64,000 nucleotides of DNA from an uncultured Prevotellaceae bacterium (GCA_902781315.1 CACZIT010000007.1:40942-104941); one strand, 5' to 3'. Positions 9,695 through 17,300 are shown, numbered from the stretch's first letter. Program-made: numbers and translations. Notes: generated by a model from the letters alone, not told the origin.

Positions 9695-11281
9695 ATGAAA
9701 TTAACAGACTTGCTGTCCGGCCAGCTAAATGCCGCAGAGTGGGAAGCGAAAGGCTATGAGCTTCCGAAATTCAATATCGAGGACATTCGTCGCAAGACAC
9801 ATGATGAACCCACGTGGGTGCACTTCGGCGGAGGCAACATCTTCCGCGCCTTCCCCGCTGCCATCCTCAACGACGCCCTGAACACGGGCAAGTACGACCG
9901 AGGCGTCATCGTGGCCGAGACGTTCGACTTCGAAGTCATCGACAAGGCCTATGCGCCCTACGACAATCTCTCGCTCAGCGTGTCGCTCTGCTCCGACGGC
10001 ACCATCGGCAAGAAAGTAGTCGCCAGCGTCACCGAGGCGCTGAAGGCCGACCCGCAGTTCCCCGACTGGCAGCGTCTGGTCGACATCTTCCGCCAGCCCT
10101 CGTTGCAGATGATTTCCTTCACCATCACCGAGAAGGGCTACTCCTACAACGAGGCCGATCTGGAGTGCGGCCTGCAGCCCGTCTTCGCCATGGGAAAGGT
10201 CACGCGCCTGCTGCTCGAGCGGTTCCTCGCCGGCGAACTGCCGCTCACCGTCCAGTCCATGGACAACTGCTCGCACAACGGCGACCGCGTGAAGGCCGGC
10301 GTCATGGCCTATGCCGAGCGCTGGGCACAGGAGGAGCTTGTTCCCGCCGCTTTCCTCGACTATCTGAAGGACGAGACGAAGGTGACCTTCCCCTGGTCGA
10401 TGATCGACAAGATTACGCCCCGCCCCCATCAGAAGGTGAAGGAGCTGCTGGCTGCCGACGGCTTCGAGGACAACGACTACATCGAGACCGAGCGCCACAC
10501 GTTCACCGCTCCCTTCGTCAACGCCGAGGAAGTGCAGTATCTGGTCATCGAGGACCACTACACCAACGGCCGTCCCCCACTCCATCTGGGCGGAGCCCTC
10601 TATACCACACGCGAGACGGTCGACAAGGTCGAGACCATGAAGGTCACCACCTGTCTGAACCCGCTCCACACGGCTATGAGCATCTATGGCTGCATGCTGG
10701 GCTACACGCTCATCTCGGCAGAGATGGCCGACGAAGACCTGCGCCCGTTCGTCCAGAAGCTTGGCTACATCGAGGCCATGCCCGTCGTTGTCGACCCAGG
10801 CGTGCTGAACCCCTACGAGTTCATCGGAGCCGTCATCAACCGCCGACTGCCCAATCCCTTCATGCCCGACGCCCCGCAGCGCATCGCCATGGACACCTCG
10901 CAGAAACTGCCCATCCGCTTCGGCGAGACCATCAAGAAATATCTGGCCCGCGGACTCGACATGCAGAACCTCGTGCTCATCCCCCTCACGCTGGCCGGCT
11001 ATGCCCGCTACCTGAAGGGACTCGACGACAACCTGCAGCCGTTCACTCCCTCGCCCGACCCCATGCTCGACGAGCTGCAGGCCATCGTGGCACCGCTCGA
11101 GGTGGGCAAGCCCGACCAGGACTACTCCTGCCTGCGCCAGCTCTACAGCCGCAAGGACGTCTTCGGGCTCAACCTCTACGAGGCAGGCCTGGGCGAGCAG
11201 ATAGAAGGCATGGTGCGCGAACTCTTCGCCGGAGCCGGAGCCGTGAGGAAGACGCTCCACAAGTACGTCAGCGCCCGTTAG
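9695..11281 (+). CDS. uxuB: Mannitol dehydrogenase family oxidoreductase, probable fructuronate reductase (D-mannonate oxidoreductase)
   Basis: An NAD-dependent long-chain polyol dehydrogenase of 528 aa. It has an N-terminal Rossmann region (VHFGGGNIFRAF) and a C-terminal helical domain. The family catalytic stretch is KVTTCLNPLHTAM. It would reduce D-fructuronate to D-mannonate, the substrate of the neighbouring mannonate dehydratase, and that context is the main reason for preferring fructuronate over mannitol or arabinitol. The 97-base gap after the GH8 gene holds a small hairpin (CCTGAT-GGAA-ATCAGG, 9637-9652) but no clear promoter. Confidence 0.88.
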   Translation: MKLTDLLSGQLNAAEWEAKGYELPKFNIEDIRRKTHDEPTWVHFGGGNIFRAFPAAILNDALNTGKYDRGVIVAETFDFEVIDKAYAPYDNLSLSVSLCSDGTIGKKVVASVTEALKADPQFPDWQRLVDIFRQPSLQMISFTITEKGYSYNEADLECGLQPVFAMGKVTRLLLERFLAGELPLTVQSMDNCSHNGDRVKAGVMAYAERWAQEELVPAAFLDYLKDETKVTFPWSMIDKITPRPHQKVKELLAADGFEDNDYIETERHTFTAPFVNAEEVQYLVIEDHYTNGRPPLHLGGALYTTRETVDKVETMKVTTCLNPLHTAMSIYGCMLGYTLISAEMADEDLRPFVQKLGYIEAMPVVVDPGVLNPYEFIGAVINRRLPNPFMPDAPQRIAMDTSQKLPIRFGETIKKYLARGLDMQNLVLIPLTLAGYARYLKGLDDNLQPFTPSPDPMLDELQAIVAPLEVGKPDQDYSCLRQLYSRKDVFGLNLYEAGLGEQIEGMVRELFAGAGAVRKTLHKYVSAR

Positions 11282-11365
11282 CCTGCTGCCCGCCCCCACG
11301 GGCGGCAGAAGCACGCGCTGCATGTTAATGTTGGTTAATGGTTCACCTAACTGACAATTATTTAG

Positions 11366-11373
11366 TACTTTTG
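11366..11373 (+). promoter_or_regulatory. -7 promoter element (TACTTTTG) for uxaB
   Basis: TAnnTTTG, 50 bases before the uxaB ATG. An imperfect GC-rich inverted repeat (about 11284-11308) lies just after the uxuB stop, so uxaB may be transcribed separately from the uxu genes. Confidence 0.55.
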
Positions 11374-11423
11374 CAGTACGTTCAGCAATAACAAGAAACA
11401 TAACAGATAAACAGAAACATAAC

Positions 11424-12902
11424 ATGGAAAAACTTATGCCTTTAAACAGGCACTTCGCGCCGAAGAGCACGATGCCTGAGCGAGTCATCCAGTTTGGCGA
11501 AGGAAACTTCCTTCGTGCATTCGTCGACTGGATTCTCTGGAACATGAATCAGCGTACCAACTTCAACGGAAGCGTTGTCGTCGTACAGCCCATCGAGCGC
11601 GGCATGGTAGACTGGCTCAACGGCCAGGACTGCCTCTACCACGTCAACCTGCAGGGACGACTCAACGGCGAGGCCGTCAACTCGCTGGAGCGCATCGACG
11701 TCATCAGCCGTGCCCTGAATCCCTACACCCAGAACTGGGCCTACATGGCGCTGGCCGAACAGCCAGAGATTCGTTTCGTCATCTCCAACACCACCGAGGC
11801 CGGCATCGCCTTCGACCCCGCCTGCAAACTCAACGACGCTCCCGCCAGCAGCTATCCCGGCAAACTCGTGCAGCTGCTCTACCGCCGCTATCAGGCCTTC
11901 AACGGCGACCCCACGAAGGGACTCATCATCATGCCCTGCGAGCTCATCTTCCTCAACGGCCACAAGCTGAAGGAGTGCATCTATCAGTACATCGACCTCT
12001 GGAAAGAAGACCTCGGCAAGGACTACGAAGGATTCCGCGAGTGGTTCACGAAGTACAACTACGTCTGCGCCACACTCGTTGACCGCATCGTGCCCGGATT
12101 CCCGCGCAAGGAGATTGCCGACATTCAGCAGAAGATTGGCTATAAGGACAACCTCGTCGTGCAGGCCGAAATCTTCCACCTCTGGGTCATCGAGCGTCCG
12201 GAGAACATGACGTGCGAAGAACTGCGTCAGGAGTTCCCCGCCGAAAAGGCTGGCCTCCACGTGCTCATCGCCGAGAGCGAGAAGCCTTACCACGAGCGCA
12301 AGGTCACGCTCCTCAACGGCCCGCACACCGTGCTCTCACCCGTCAGCTACCTGAGCGGAGTCAACATCGTGCGCGACGCCTGCAACCACCCCGTACTCGG
12401 AAAGTACATCCACAAGGTGCAGTTCGAGGAACTCATGGAGACCCTCAACCTCCCGATGGACGAGCTCAGGCAGTTTGCCGCCGACGTGCTCGAGCGCTTC
12501 AACAATCCGTATGTCGACCACCAGGTGACCTCTATCATGCTCAACAGTTTCCCCAAGTTCCAGGCTCGCGACCTGCCCGGCGTCAAGACCTATCTCGAGC
12601 GCAAGGGCGAGCTGCCGCAGGGACTGGTGTTCGGACTGGCAGCCATCATCACCTACTACAAAGGCGGCGTGCGCGAGAACGGAGCCGAAATCGTGCCCAA
12701 CGACGACGAGAAAATCATGCAGCTGCTCAAGGACCTCTGGGCTACGGGCGACACGCAGAAGGTTACCGACGGCGTGCTCTCGGCCGAGTTCATCTGGGGC
12801 GAAGACCTGCACGGCGTGAAAGGCCTTGCCGAACTCGTCAAGAAAGACCTCGACCTCATCCAGGAGAAGGGCATGCTCGAAGCCGTGAAGACAATCCTTT
12901 AA
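11424..12902 (+). CDS. uxaB: Tagaturonate reductase (altronate oxidoreductase)
   Basis: Interconverts D-tagaturonate and D-altronate with NAD(H), on the galacturonate branch of uronate catabolism. At 492 aa it matches UxaB length. The N-terminal nucleotide-binding segment reads RVIQFGEGNFLRAFVDW, where UxuB-type proteins have VHFGGGNIFRA. The catalytic region is ERKVTLLNGPHTVLSPVSYL. It follows uxuB with its own promoter, so the locus covers both glucuronate (UxuAB) and part of galacturonate use. Genes for the isomerase (uxaC) and altronate dehydratase (uxaA) are not in the window. Confidence 0.93.
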   Translation: MEKLMPLNRHFAPKSTMPERVIQFGEGNFLRAFVDWILWNMNQRTNFNGSVVVVQPIERGMVDWLNGQDCLYHVNLQGRLNGEAVNSLERIDVISRALNPYTQNWAYMALAEQPEIRFVISNTTEAGIAFDPACKLNDAPASSYPGKLVQLLYRRYQAFNGDPTKGLIIMPCELIFLNGHKLKECIYQYIDLWKEDLGKDYEGFREWFTKYNYVCATLVDRIVPGFPRKEIADIQQKIGYKDNLVVQAEIFHLWVIERPENMTCEELRQEFPAEKAGLHVLIAESEKPYHERKVTLLNGPHTVLSPVSYLSGVNIVRDACNHPVLGKYIHKVQFEELMETLNLPMDELRQFAADVLERFNNPYVDHQVTSIMLNSFPKFQARDLPGVKTYLERKGELPQGLVFGLAAIITYYKGGVRENGAEIVPNDDEKIMQLLKDLWATGDTQKVTDGVLSAEFIWGEDLHGVKGLAELVKKDLDLIQEKGMLEAVKTIL

Positions 12903-12919
12903 TTCCACAAACCCAGCAA

Positions 12920-12951
12920 AAGGGCAGCCCCGCTAACACAGGACTGCCCTT
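12920..12951 (+). terminator. Probable intrinsic terminator after uxaB
   Basis: AAGGGCAG (12920-12927) and CTGCCCTT (12944-12951) form an 8-bp stem around a 16-base loop, followed by ATTATTA. It lies in the 67-base uxaB-pfkA gap. Confidence 0.6.
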
Positions 12952-12969
12952 ATTATTACCCTCAACACT

Positions 12970-13947
12970 ATGGCAAAGATTCATAAAATAGGAATTCTCA
13001 CCTCCGGAGGCGACGCGCCAGGCATGAACGCCGCCATCCGCGCCGTCACCCGAGCCGCCATCTGCAACGGCTATCAGCCCGTTGGAATCTATCGCGGCTA
13101 CGAAGGACTGATGAACGGTGAGTTTCAGGAGTTCACAACCGAAAACGTCAGCGGCATCATCGGCATGGGAGGCACCATTCTGAAGACGGCCCGGTCGAAG
13201 GAATTCACGACGCCCGAAGGAAGAGCACGCGCCTACGAGCAAATGCAGCAAGCAGGCATCCAGGCCCTCGTCGTCATCGGCGGCAACGGCTCGCTGACCG
13301 GAGCCATGCAGTTCGCACGCGAATACGACGTGTGCTGCATCGGACTGCCCGGAACCATCGACAACGACCTCTACGGCACAGACTCCACCATCGGCTACGA
13401 CACTACGATGAACACCATCATGGAGTGCGTAGACCGCATCCGCGACACCGCCCAGAGCCATGAGCGCATCTTCTTCGTCGAAGTCATGGGACGCGACGCA
13501 GGCTTCCTCGCACAAAACTCAGCCATCGCCTGCGGTGCCGAAGCAGCCATCGTGCCCGAGGACATGACGCGCGCCGACCAGCTCGCACGATTCATGGAAC
13601 ACGGCATCCGCAAGTCGAAGCGCTCCTGTATCGTCATCGTCTCGGAAAGCCCCAAGTGCGGCGCCCTCTACTACGCCGACCGCGTAAGGAAAGAGTTCCC
13701 GCAGTTCGACGTGCGAGTGTCCATCCTCGGCCACCTGCAACGCGGCGGCTCGCCTACGGCCCACGACCGCATCCTGGCATCGCGCACAGGCGTCGGAGCC
13801 ATCGAGGCCATCATGCAGGGCCAGCGCAACGTCATGGTAGGCGTGCGCAACAACGAAGTGGTCTACGTGCCGCTGTCAGAAGCCATCAGGCAAGACAAGC
13901 CCTTCGACAAGAAACTCTTTAAGGTGCTCGACGAACTGAGCATCTGA
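12970..13947 (+). CDS. pfkA: 6-phosphofructokinase, ATP-type
   Basis: Phosphorylates fructose 6-phosphate to fructose 1,6-bisphosphate. At 325 aa it has bacterial PfkA length. [17 protein letters not shown] opens the protein. The phosphoryl-donor site reads GGNGS (104-108) where E. coli has GGDGS, a substitution I recall as usual in Bacteroidetes copies. The catalytic loop PGTIDNDL (from 127) has glycine where PPi-dependent enzymes have lysine, which supports ATP as donor. [12 protein letters not shown] and [14 protein letters not shown] are also present. A second, PPi-type enzyme is encoded at 23901-25538. A terminator-like hairpin precedes the gene. Confidence 0.94.
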   Translation: MAKIHKIGILTSGGDAPGMNAAIRAVTRAAICNGYQPVGIYRGYEGLMNGEFQEFTTENVSGIIGMGGTILKTARSKEFTTPEGRARAYEQMQQAGIQALVVIGGNGSLTGAMQFAREYDVCCIGLPGTIDNDLYGTDSTIGYDTTMNTIMECVDRIRDTAQSHERIFFVEVMGRDAGFLAQNSAIACGAEAAIVPEDMTRADQLARFMEHGIRKSKRSCIVIVSESPKCGALYYADRVRKEFPQFDVRVSILGHLQRGGSPTAHDRILASRTGVGAIEAIMQGQRNVMVGVRNNEVVYVPLSEAIRQDKPFDKKLFKVLDELSI

Positions 13948-13962
13948 CAAACAGCGGGTGGC

Positions 13963-14394
13963 TCAAGCCCCAGGCAGTTCCTTCACGATCTGAATACCAG
14001 GGCGTATATCAGGATCGAGCGTACGGCGCAGATTGTCAATCATCACCTGACTTTCTGCGCCTTTTAGCCACACCACGTCCAGCCGGTAGTTATATACCCG
14101 CGTCACGATGTTCTGCGGCATGTCGTCGGCAAAGATGCCCACGCGCAGTACCTTCCGCGCCTCTCCCCCGGTAACTTCCGAGGCAGTCCCGGTAGTTTCC
14201 GAGGCAGTCCCGTAGCCACCCGAGGCAGCCCCCGAGCTGCGCAGCAGGCGCAGCCGTTCCTCGCTATAGTCAGGCATGATGCCCGCCTGCGAACTGATCA
14301 TCCGCACATAGTCAGGGCTCTCCGGCCTGAAGTCGTACAACTCATATCGTGCATCCATCTGCTCCATATCTCTCATCTCCGTTTCTTTTTTCAT
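13963..14394 (-). CDS. TrpF-like (phosphoribosylanthranilate isomerase-related) short protein, probably not catalytic
   Basis: A 143-residue protein whose order of motifs resembles part of the TrpF barrel: MRDMEQM (compare CGMRDxENI), FRPESPDYVR (compare FxPxSPRYV), RVGIFADD (compare RVGVFVN) and YRLDVVWLKGAES (compare YxLDxVQLHGxES). It lacks the KxCG catalytic cysteine at the N-terminus and ends after about half a barrel. Residues 54-78 are a Gly/Ala/Ser/Thr insertion encoded by three 21-base repeats (14169-14231) in a loop before RVGIF. The start MKKETEMRDM is set by the promoter element just upstream. It may be a decayed paralogue or a repurposed domain. The TrpF link is a judgement from motif order only. 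Confidence 0.6.
   Translation of the reverse strand: MKKETEMRDMEQMDARYELYDFRPESPDYVRMISSQAGIMPDYSEERLRLLRSSGAASGGYGTASETTGTASEVTGGEARKVLRVGIFADDMPQNIVTRVYNYRLDVVWLKGAESQVMIDNLRRTLDPDIRPGIQIVKELPGA
14169..14231. repeat. Three 21-base tandem repeats inside the TrpF-like gene
   Basis: Units start at 14169, 14190 and 14211. The first two differ at two positions and share TTCCGAGGCAGTCCCGGTA; the third is more divergent. Being a multiple of three, they keep the frame and encode repeats of the GTASETT type. Confidence 0.85.
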
Positions 14395-14406
14395 TATTTC
14401 CGCCTG

Positions 14407-14414
14407 CAAAAGTA
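14407..14414 (-). promoter_or_regulatory. -7 promoter element (TACTTTTG) for the TrpF-like gene
   Basis: TAnnTTTG on the minus strand, 12 bases before the ATG at 14394, implying a very short leader. Confidence 0.5.
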
Positions 14415-14734
14415 CAAAAAAGAGTTCATATATTCTTTCCCCGAAAGAAAAAAAAGGGAAAAACTTGGATGGCAACTAAAATTTGCCGACTGGTAGTCGT
14501 GCCCCACCCGTCGCCTATGCATCGAGGGTTTCGTAGGCCCCGCAAATGCCTGGTTTTTCTTGAACGCTTCCCAATCCATGCAGGTGCAAAGGTAAGAAGA
14601 ATTATCGGAAATAGCACCTTTTGGTTATGCGAAATCACCCTTTTTGGCAACTATTCATTCTTTTATAGTCAAAAGAGGTCAAAAACAGAAAACTTTTTTA
14701 TCCTTCAACTTTGAAATGTCGCCGGTTTTTATAG
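14415..14734. other. Non-coding stretch between the TrpF-like gene and the rpe promoter
   Basis: About 320 bases with no gene I can support. It contains a second minus-strand TAnnTTTG match (TACCTTTG, 14587-14594) placed just before a 61-codon frame (14579 to 14394) that reaches the TrpF-like start region. The translation after residue 35 looks random, so I treat it as doubtful. Confidence 0.4.
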
Positions 14735-14742
14735 TACCTTTG
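14710..14742 (+). promoter_or_regulatory. Promoter for the 41-aa ORF and rpe
   Basis: TTTG at 14710-14713 and TACCTTTG at 14735-14742 are separated by 21 bases, the expected -33/-7 arrangement in Bacteroidetes. It would give a leader of roughly 140 bases before the 41-aa ORF. Confidence 0.65.
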
Positions 14743-14887
14743 GAGGCTTCCGTAAGGTACGGAAGGTGCTTCCGCAGGACACAGAAGGGGCATTTGTAGC
14801 ATTCGGAAAAAATTTCTTTCGGGTTATATAATAAATGCTGTAGGGTGTGCGTTATATAAGTAGTAGAACCCCAAAAAAGAATTGCCT

Positions 14888-15013
14888 ATGCAGTATTTTA
14901 CTCAAGAAGAAATGAAACCATCGGAACACGTACTGAACATGATTCGCCAGATTGCCTACACGTACAGGGTGGCTAAGCATAACGGACGAAACGAGGTTTA
15001 CTGCCTGAACTGA
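14888..15013 (+). CDS. Small 41-residue protein of unknown function upstream of rpe
   Basis: An ATG frame beginning MQYFTQEEMKPSEHVLN and ending RNEVYCLN. The composition is protein-like (acidic start, amphipathic middle, conserved-looking YCLN end) and unlike a chance frame. It lies 16 bases upstream of rpe and downstream of a good promoter with a long leader, so it would be co-transcribed with rpe. I recall similar small proteins ending in YCLN in Bacteroidales genomes, but I cannot name a family. A leader peptide is an alternative. Confidence 0.55.
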   Translation: MQYFTQEEMKPSEHVLNMIRQIAYTYRVAKHNGRNEVYCLN

Positions 15014-15029
15014 AAAAACACGCTGAATC

Positions 15030-15689
15030 ATGAAGACTCTGGTATCTCCATCGCTCCTGGCAGCAGACTTTGCCCATCTGTCTGCCGACATCGACATGAT
15101 CAACCGCAGCGAGGCCGACTGGCTGCACCTGGACGTCATGGACGGTGTGTTTGTGCCGAACATCTCGTTCGGCTTCCCCGTGATTGAGGCTGTATCGAAG
15201 ATTTGCAAGAAACCGCTTGACGTTCATTTCATGATTGTGAAGCCCGAACGCTACATCGAGCAGACGGCTCGGCTGGGCGCAATGATGATGAACGTGCACT
15301 ACGAGGCGTCGACGCATCTGCACCGTACGGTTGAAGAGATTCACGCTGCGGGCATGAAGGCAGGTGTGACGCTGAACCCGTCGACGCCGGTGAGCGTGCT
15401 GGAGGACATCATCGGCGACGTGGACATGGTGTTGCTGATGAGTGTGAATCCTGGCTTTGGCGGTCAGAAGTTCATCGAGAACACGATTGCGAAAGTGAAG
15501 CGCCTGCGCGAGCTGATTGCGCAGAGTGGCAGCCACGCGCTGATTGAGGTGGACGGCGGTGTTCAGGCGGAGACGGCTCCGCGGCTGGTGGCCGCCGGTG
15601 TAGACGTGCTGGTGAGTGGCAGCTATGTGTTCAAGGCTGCCGACCCGCTGCAGACCATCCACGAGCTAAAGCGGCTGCGCCGCGTGTAA
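15030..15689 (+). CDS. rpe: Ribulose-phosphate 3-epimerase
   Basis: Interconverts ribulose 5-phosphate and xylulose 5-phosphate in the pentose phosphate pathway; a TIM barrel with a catalytic metal. At 219 aa it has normal length. Motifs in order are SPSLLAADF, DWLHLDVMDGVFVPN with the metal-binding HLDVMDG, DVHFMIVKPE, VLLMSVNPGFGGQKF, and EVDGGVQ near the C-terminus. The last residues KRLRRV and the TAA stop are encoded by the first unit of a tandem hairpin array (15671-15830). The usual enzyme often ends nearby, so the array has probably supplied or replaced the last codons. Confidence 0.96.
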   Translation: MKTLVSPSLLAADFAHLSADIDMINRSEADWLHLDVMDGVFVPNISFGFPVIEAVSKICKKPLDVHFMIVKPERYIEQTARLGAMMMNVHYEASTHLHRTVEEIHAAGMKAGVTLNPSTPVSVLEDIIGDVDMVLLMSVNPGFGGQKFIENTIAKVKRLRELIAQSGSHALIEVDGGVQAETAPRLVAAGVDVLVSGSYVFKAADPLQTIHELKRLRRV

Positions 15690-15830
15690 GGCCCTTCGGG
15701 CTGTGTAAGGCGACTTCGTCGCGTGTAAGGACGCTGACGCGTCGTGTAAGGCGGCTGCGCCGCGTGTAAGGCGACTTCGTCGCGTGTAAGGACGCTGACG
15801 CGTCGTGTAAGGCGGCTGCGCCGCGTGTAA
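15671..15830. repeat. Tandem array of eight micro-hairpins joined by GTGTAAG
   Basis: Eight units of 19-21 bases, each a short perfect hairpin followed by GTGTAAG. A = GCGGC-TGC-GCCGC (15671, 15751, 15812); B = GCGAC-TTC-GTCGC (15710, 15771); C = GACGC-TGAC-GCGTC (15730, 15791); D = GCCC-TTC-GGGC (15691). The order is A-D-B-C-A-B-C-A, so A-B-C is itself repeated with a 61-base period. The stems change while the joining sequence stays constant. Unit 1 overlaps the end of rpe including its stop codon. Confidence 0.95.
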
Positions 15831-15853
15831 CCCGAAGTGGCAGTATCTCATAG

Positions 15854-15878
15854 CCCAGGGCATCGCCCTGGGTTTTTT
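15854..15878 (+). terminator. Intrinsic terminator after rpe and its array
   Basis: CCCAGGGC-ATC-GCCCTGGG followed by TTTTTT: an 8-bp stem, triloop and T-tract. Confidence 0.85.
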
Positions 15879-15930
15879 GATGCCCCCACAGATGTGGCGC
15901 CTGAAGGGGCAGCATTTGCCATAAAAGAAG

Positions 15931-15965
15931 AAATCCCAGCCTCGGAAGAATCCGGGCTGGGATTT
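15931..15965 (-). terminator. Intrinsic terminator of the rpsF-rpsR-rplI operon
   Basis: AAATCCCAGCC (15931-15941) pairs with GGCTGGGATTT (15955-15965). On the minus strand the stem is followed by a T-rich run (TTTCTTCTTTTAT), as expected for the end of rplI. Confidence 0.75.
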
Positions 15966-16006
15966 GCTATTGATTTGCTTTACAGGGCAAATGATAGTTC
16001 CAAACT

Positions 16007-16573
16007 TTACTCTGCTGCGGGAGCCTCCTCCTCGGCAACGGGAGCCTCTTCAACAGCTTCCTCGACGGCCTCGGCGGCTGCCTCAACTGCTGCGGGAGCT
16101 TCCTCTACGACGGGGGCTTCAAGATCCTCGGGGTTCTCGGCAATGACCTTCACGGGCACCTTCACCTCTACTTCCTTGTGGAAGTGGATAACGGCCTCGT
16201 AGTCACCCAGCTGCTTGGCATCGCGCATGGTGACGATCTTGCGCTCAACCTCGATACCCTTCTCGGCGAGAGCAGCCACTACCTGAGCAGCGCCTACAGA
16301 ACCGTAGAGCTGGCCAGTGGCACCAACCTTGGCGGCGATTTCCAGAGCAACACCCTCGAAAGCCTTGGCCTTCTCCTCGGCGTTCTGCTTCAGGACGGCC
16401 AGCTTGTGGGCCTGCTGACGCAGGTTCTCGGCGAGCACCTTCTTTGCGCTCGGCGAAGCGATGACGCCCTTGCCTGTGGGGATGAGATAATTACGGCCAT
16501 AGCCGTTCTTCACATTCACGATATCGTTCTTGTATCCCAGACCGATAATATCTTCTTTCAGTATAATTTCCAT
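16007..16573 (-). CDS. rplI: 50S ribosomal protein L9 with an Ala/Glu-rich C-terminal tail
   Basis: Binds 23S rRNA near the L1 stalk base. The N-terminal domain MEIILKEDIIGLGYKNDIVNVKNGYGRNYLIP is canonical and the C-terminal domain follows to about residue 147. The protein then continues for about 40 residues of alternating Glu, Ala, Pro and Val (EEAPAAVEAAAEAVEEAVEE and similar), making 188 aa against the usual near-150. The tail is acidic and low in complexity and is encoded by GC-rich repeats. It is the last gene of rpsF-rpsR-rplI, 19 bases after rpsR. Confidence 0.97.
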   Translation of the reverse strand: MEIILKEDIIGLGYKNDIVNVKNGYGRNYLIPTGKGVIASPSAKKVLAENLRQQAHKLAVLKQNAEEKAKAFEGVALEIAAKVGATGQLYGSVGAAQVVAALAEKGIEVERKIVTMRDAKQLGDYEAVIHFHKEVEVKVPVKVIAENPEDLEAPVVEEAPAAVEAAAEAVEEAVEEAPVAEEEAPAAE

Positions 16574-16592
16574 TCTGTTTCCTCCTCTTTAA

Positions 16593-16859
16593 TTATTTCA
16601 TCAAATCGGTTACGTAGGGAAGCAGGGCAATCTGGCGGGCACGCTTCACGGCCTGAGCCACACGGCGCTGGTACTTCAGAGAGGTTCCGGTGATGCGGCG
16701 GGGAAGAATCTTACCCTGCTCGTTGAGGAACTTCTTCAGGAACTCGGGATCCTTGTAGTCGATATACTTGATGCCGCTCTTCTTGAAACGGCAATACTTC
16801 TTCTTCTTCGTGTCGATGGAAGGAGCAGTAAGATAACGGATTTCTGATTGTTCTGCCAT
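16593..16859 (-). CDS. rpsR: 30S ribosomal protein S18
   Basis: An 88-residue protein of the small-subunit platform, where it pairs with S6. Family signatures are [20 protein letters not shown] and [30 protein letters not shown]. It has no CxxC zinc site in the N-terminal part. It lies 3 bases after rpsF and 19 before rplI. Confidence 0.97.
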   Translation of the reverse strand: MAEQSEIRYLTAPSIDTKKKKYCRFKKSGIKYIDYKDPEFLKKFLNEQGKILPRRITGTSLKYQRRVAQAVKRARQIALLPYVTDLMK

Positions 16860-16862
16860 AGT

Positions 16863-17207
16863 TTAAGCCTCCTCTTTTTTACCAAGCTTTGCACGGCGCT
16901 TCTCAGCGTAAGCCACCATGTGCTTGTCTTCTTTAACTGTGATGTAACGGATTACCTTCTCGTCGCGGCGGAAGCCGGTCTCGAGCTTTTCAACGATAGT
17001 GGGCTCACCCTTGAACTCCAGCAGACAGTAGAAACCTGTCGACTTCTTCTGGATAGCGTAAGCCATCTTCTTCAATCCCCAGGTCTCTTCGTTCACAATC
17101 TCTGCACCATTGTCTGTGAGAATCTTCTTGAACTTTTCGACCGTTTCCTTCATCTGTTCATCAGACAAAACGGGAGTCAAAATGAAAACGGTTTCGTATT
17201 GATTCAT
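16863..17207 (-). CDS. rpsF: 30S ribosomal protein S6
   Basis: A 114-residue small-subunit protein that binds S18 on the platform. [17 protein letters not shown] at the start, [21 protein letters not shown] in the middle and [14 protein letters not shown] near the end are typical. First gene of the rpsF-rpsR-rplI operon. The promoter element is at 17301-17308, giving a leader of about 85-90 bases that includes an inverted repeat. In many bacteria the S6:S18 complex binds its own mRNA leader, so this one could be regulated that way, but I did not confirm the known motif. Confidence 0.97.
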   Translation of the reverse strand: MNQYETVFILTPVLSDEQMKETVEKFKKILTDNGAEIVNEETWGLKKMAYAIQKKSTGFYCLLEFKGEPTIVEKLETGFRRDEKVIRYITVKEDKHMVAYAEKRRAKLGKKEEA

Positions 17208-17300
17208 ACTACTTAAAATGATTGATTAAAAATGTTATTAAAACGGTTTTGCACCTCGCTCGGGCTGGCCTGATTTGACCTACTTTCGCAAAATGCGGTG

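Noticed and set aside
9814-11328. 504-codon Arg/His/Pro-rich frame on the plus strand overlapping uxuB in another frame
   Set aside because: A same-strand shadow of uxuB with extreme Arg and Pro content and no start context.
9725-11545. 606-codon frame on the minus strand opposite uxuB
   Set aside because: Antisense of a clear mannitol-dehydrogenase family gene; its composition (many Val, Gly, His, Asp) is typical of a shadow frame.
14576-14598. Riboswitch or T-box upstream of the TrpF-like gene
   Set aside because: No conserved core of a known riboswitch or tRNA-binding motif could be found in the leader.
15671-15830. CRISPR array
   Set aside because: The constant part is only 7 bases, the variable parts are palindromic and recur, and no cas gene is present.
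15631-15915. Open frame of 94 codons through the rpe hairpin array on the minus strand
   Set aside because: It is open only because the repeat lacks stops on that strand; the repetitive LHATKSPYTRRS-like translation is not a protein.
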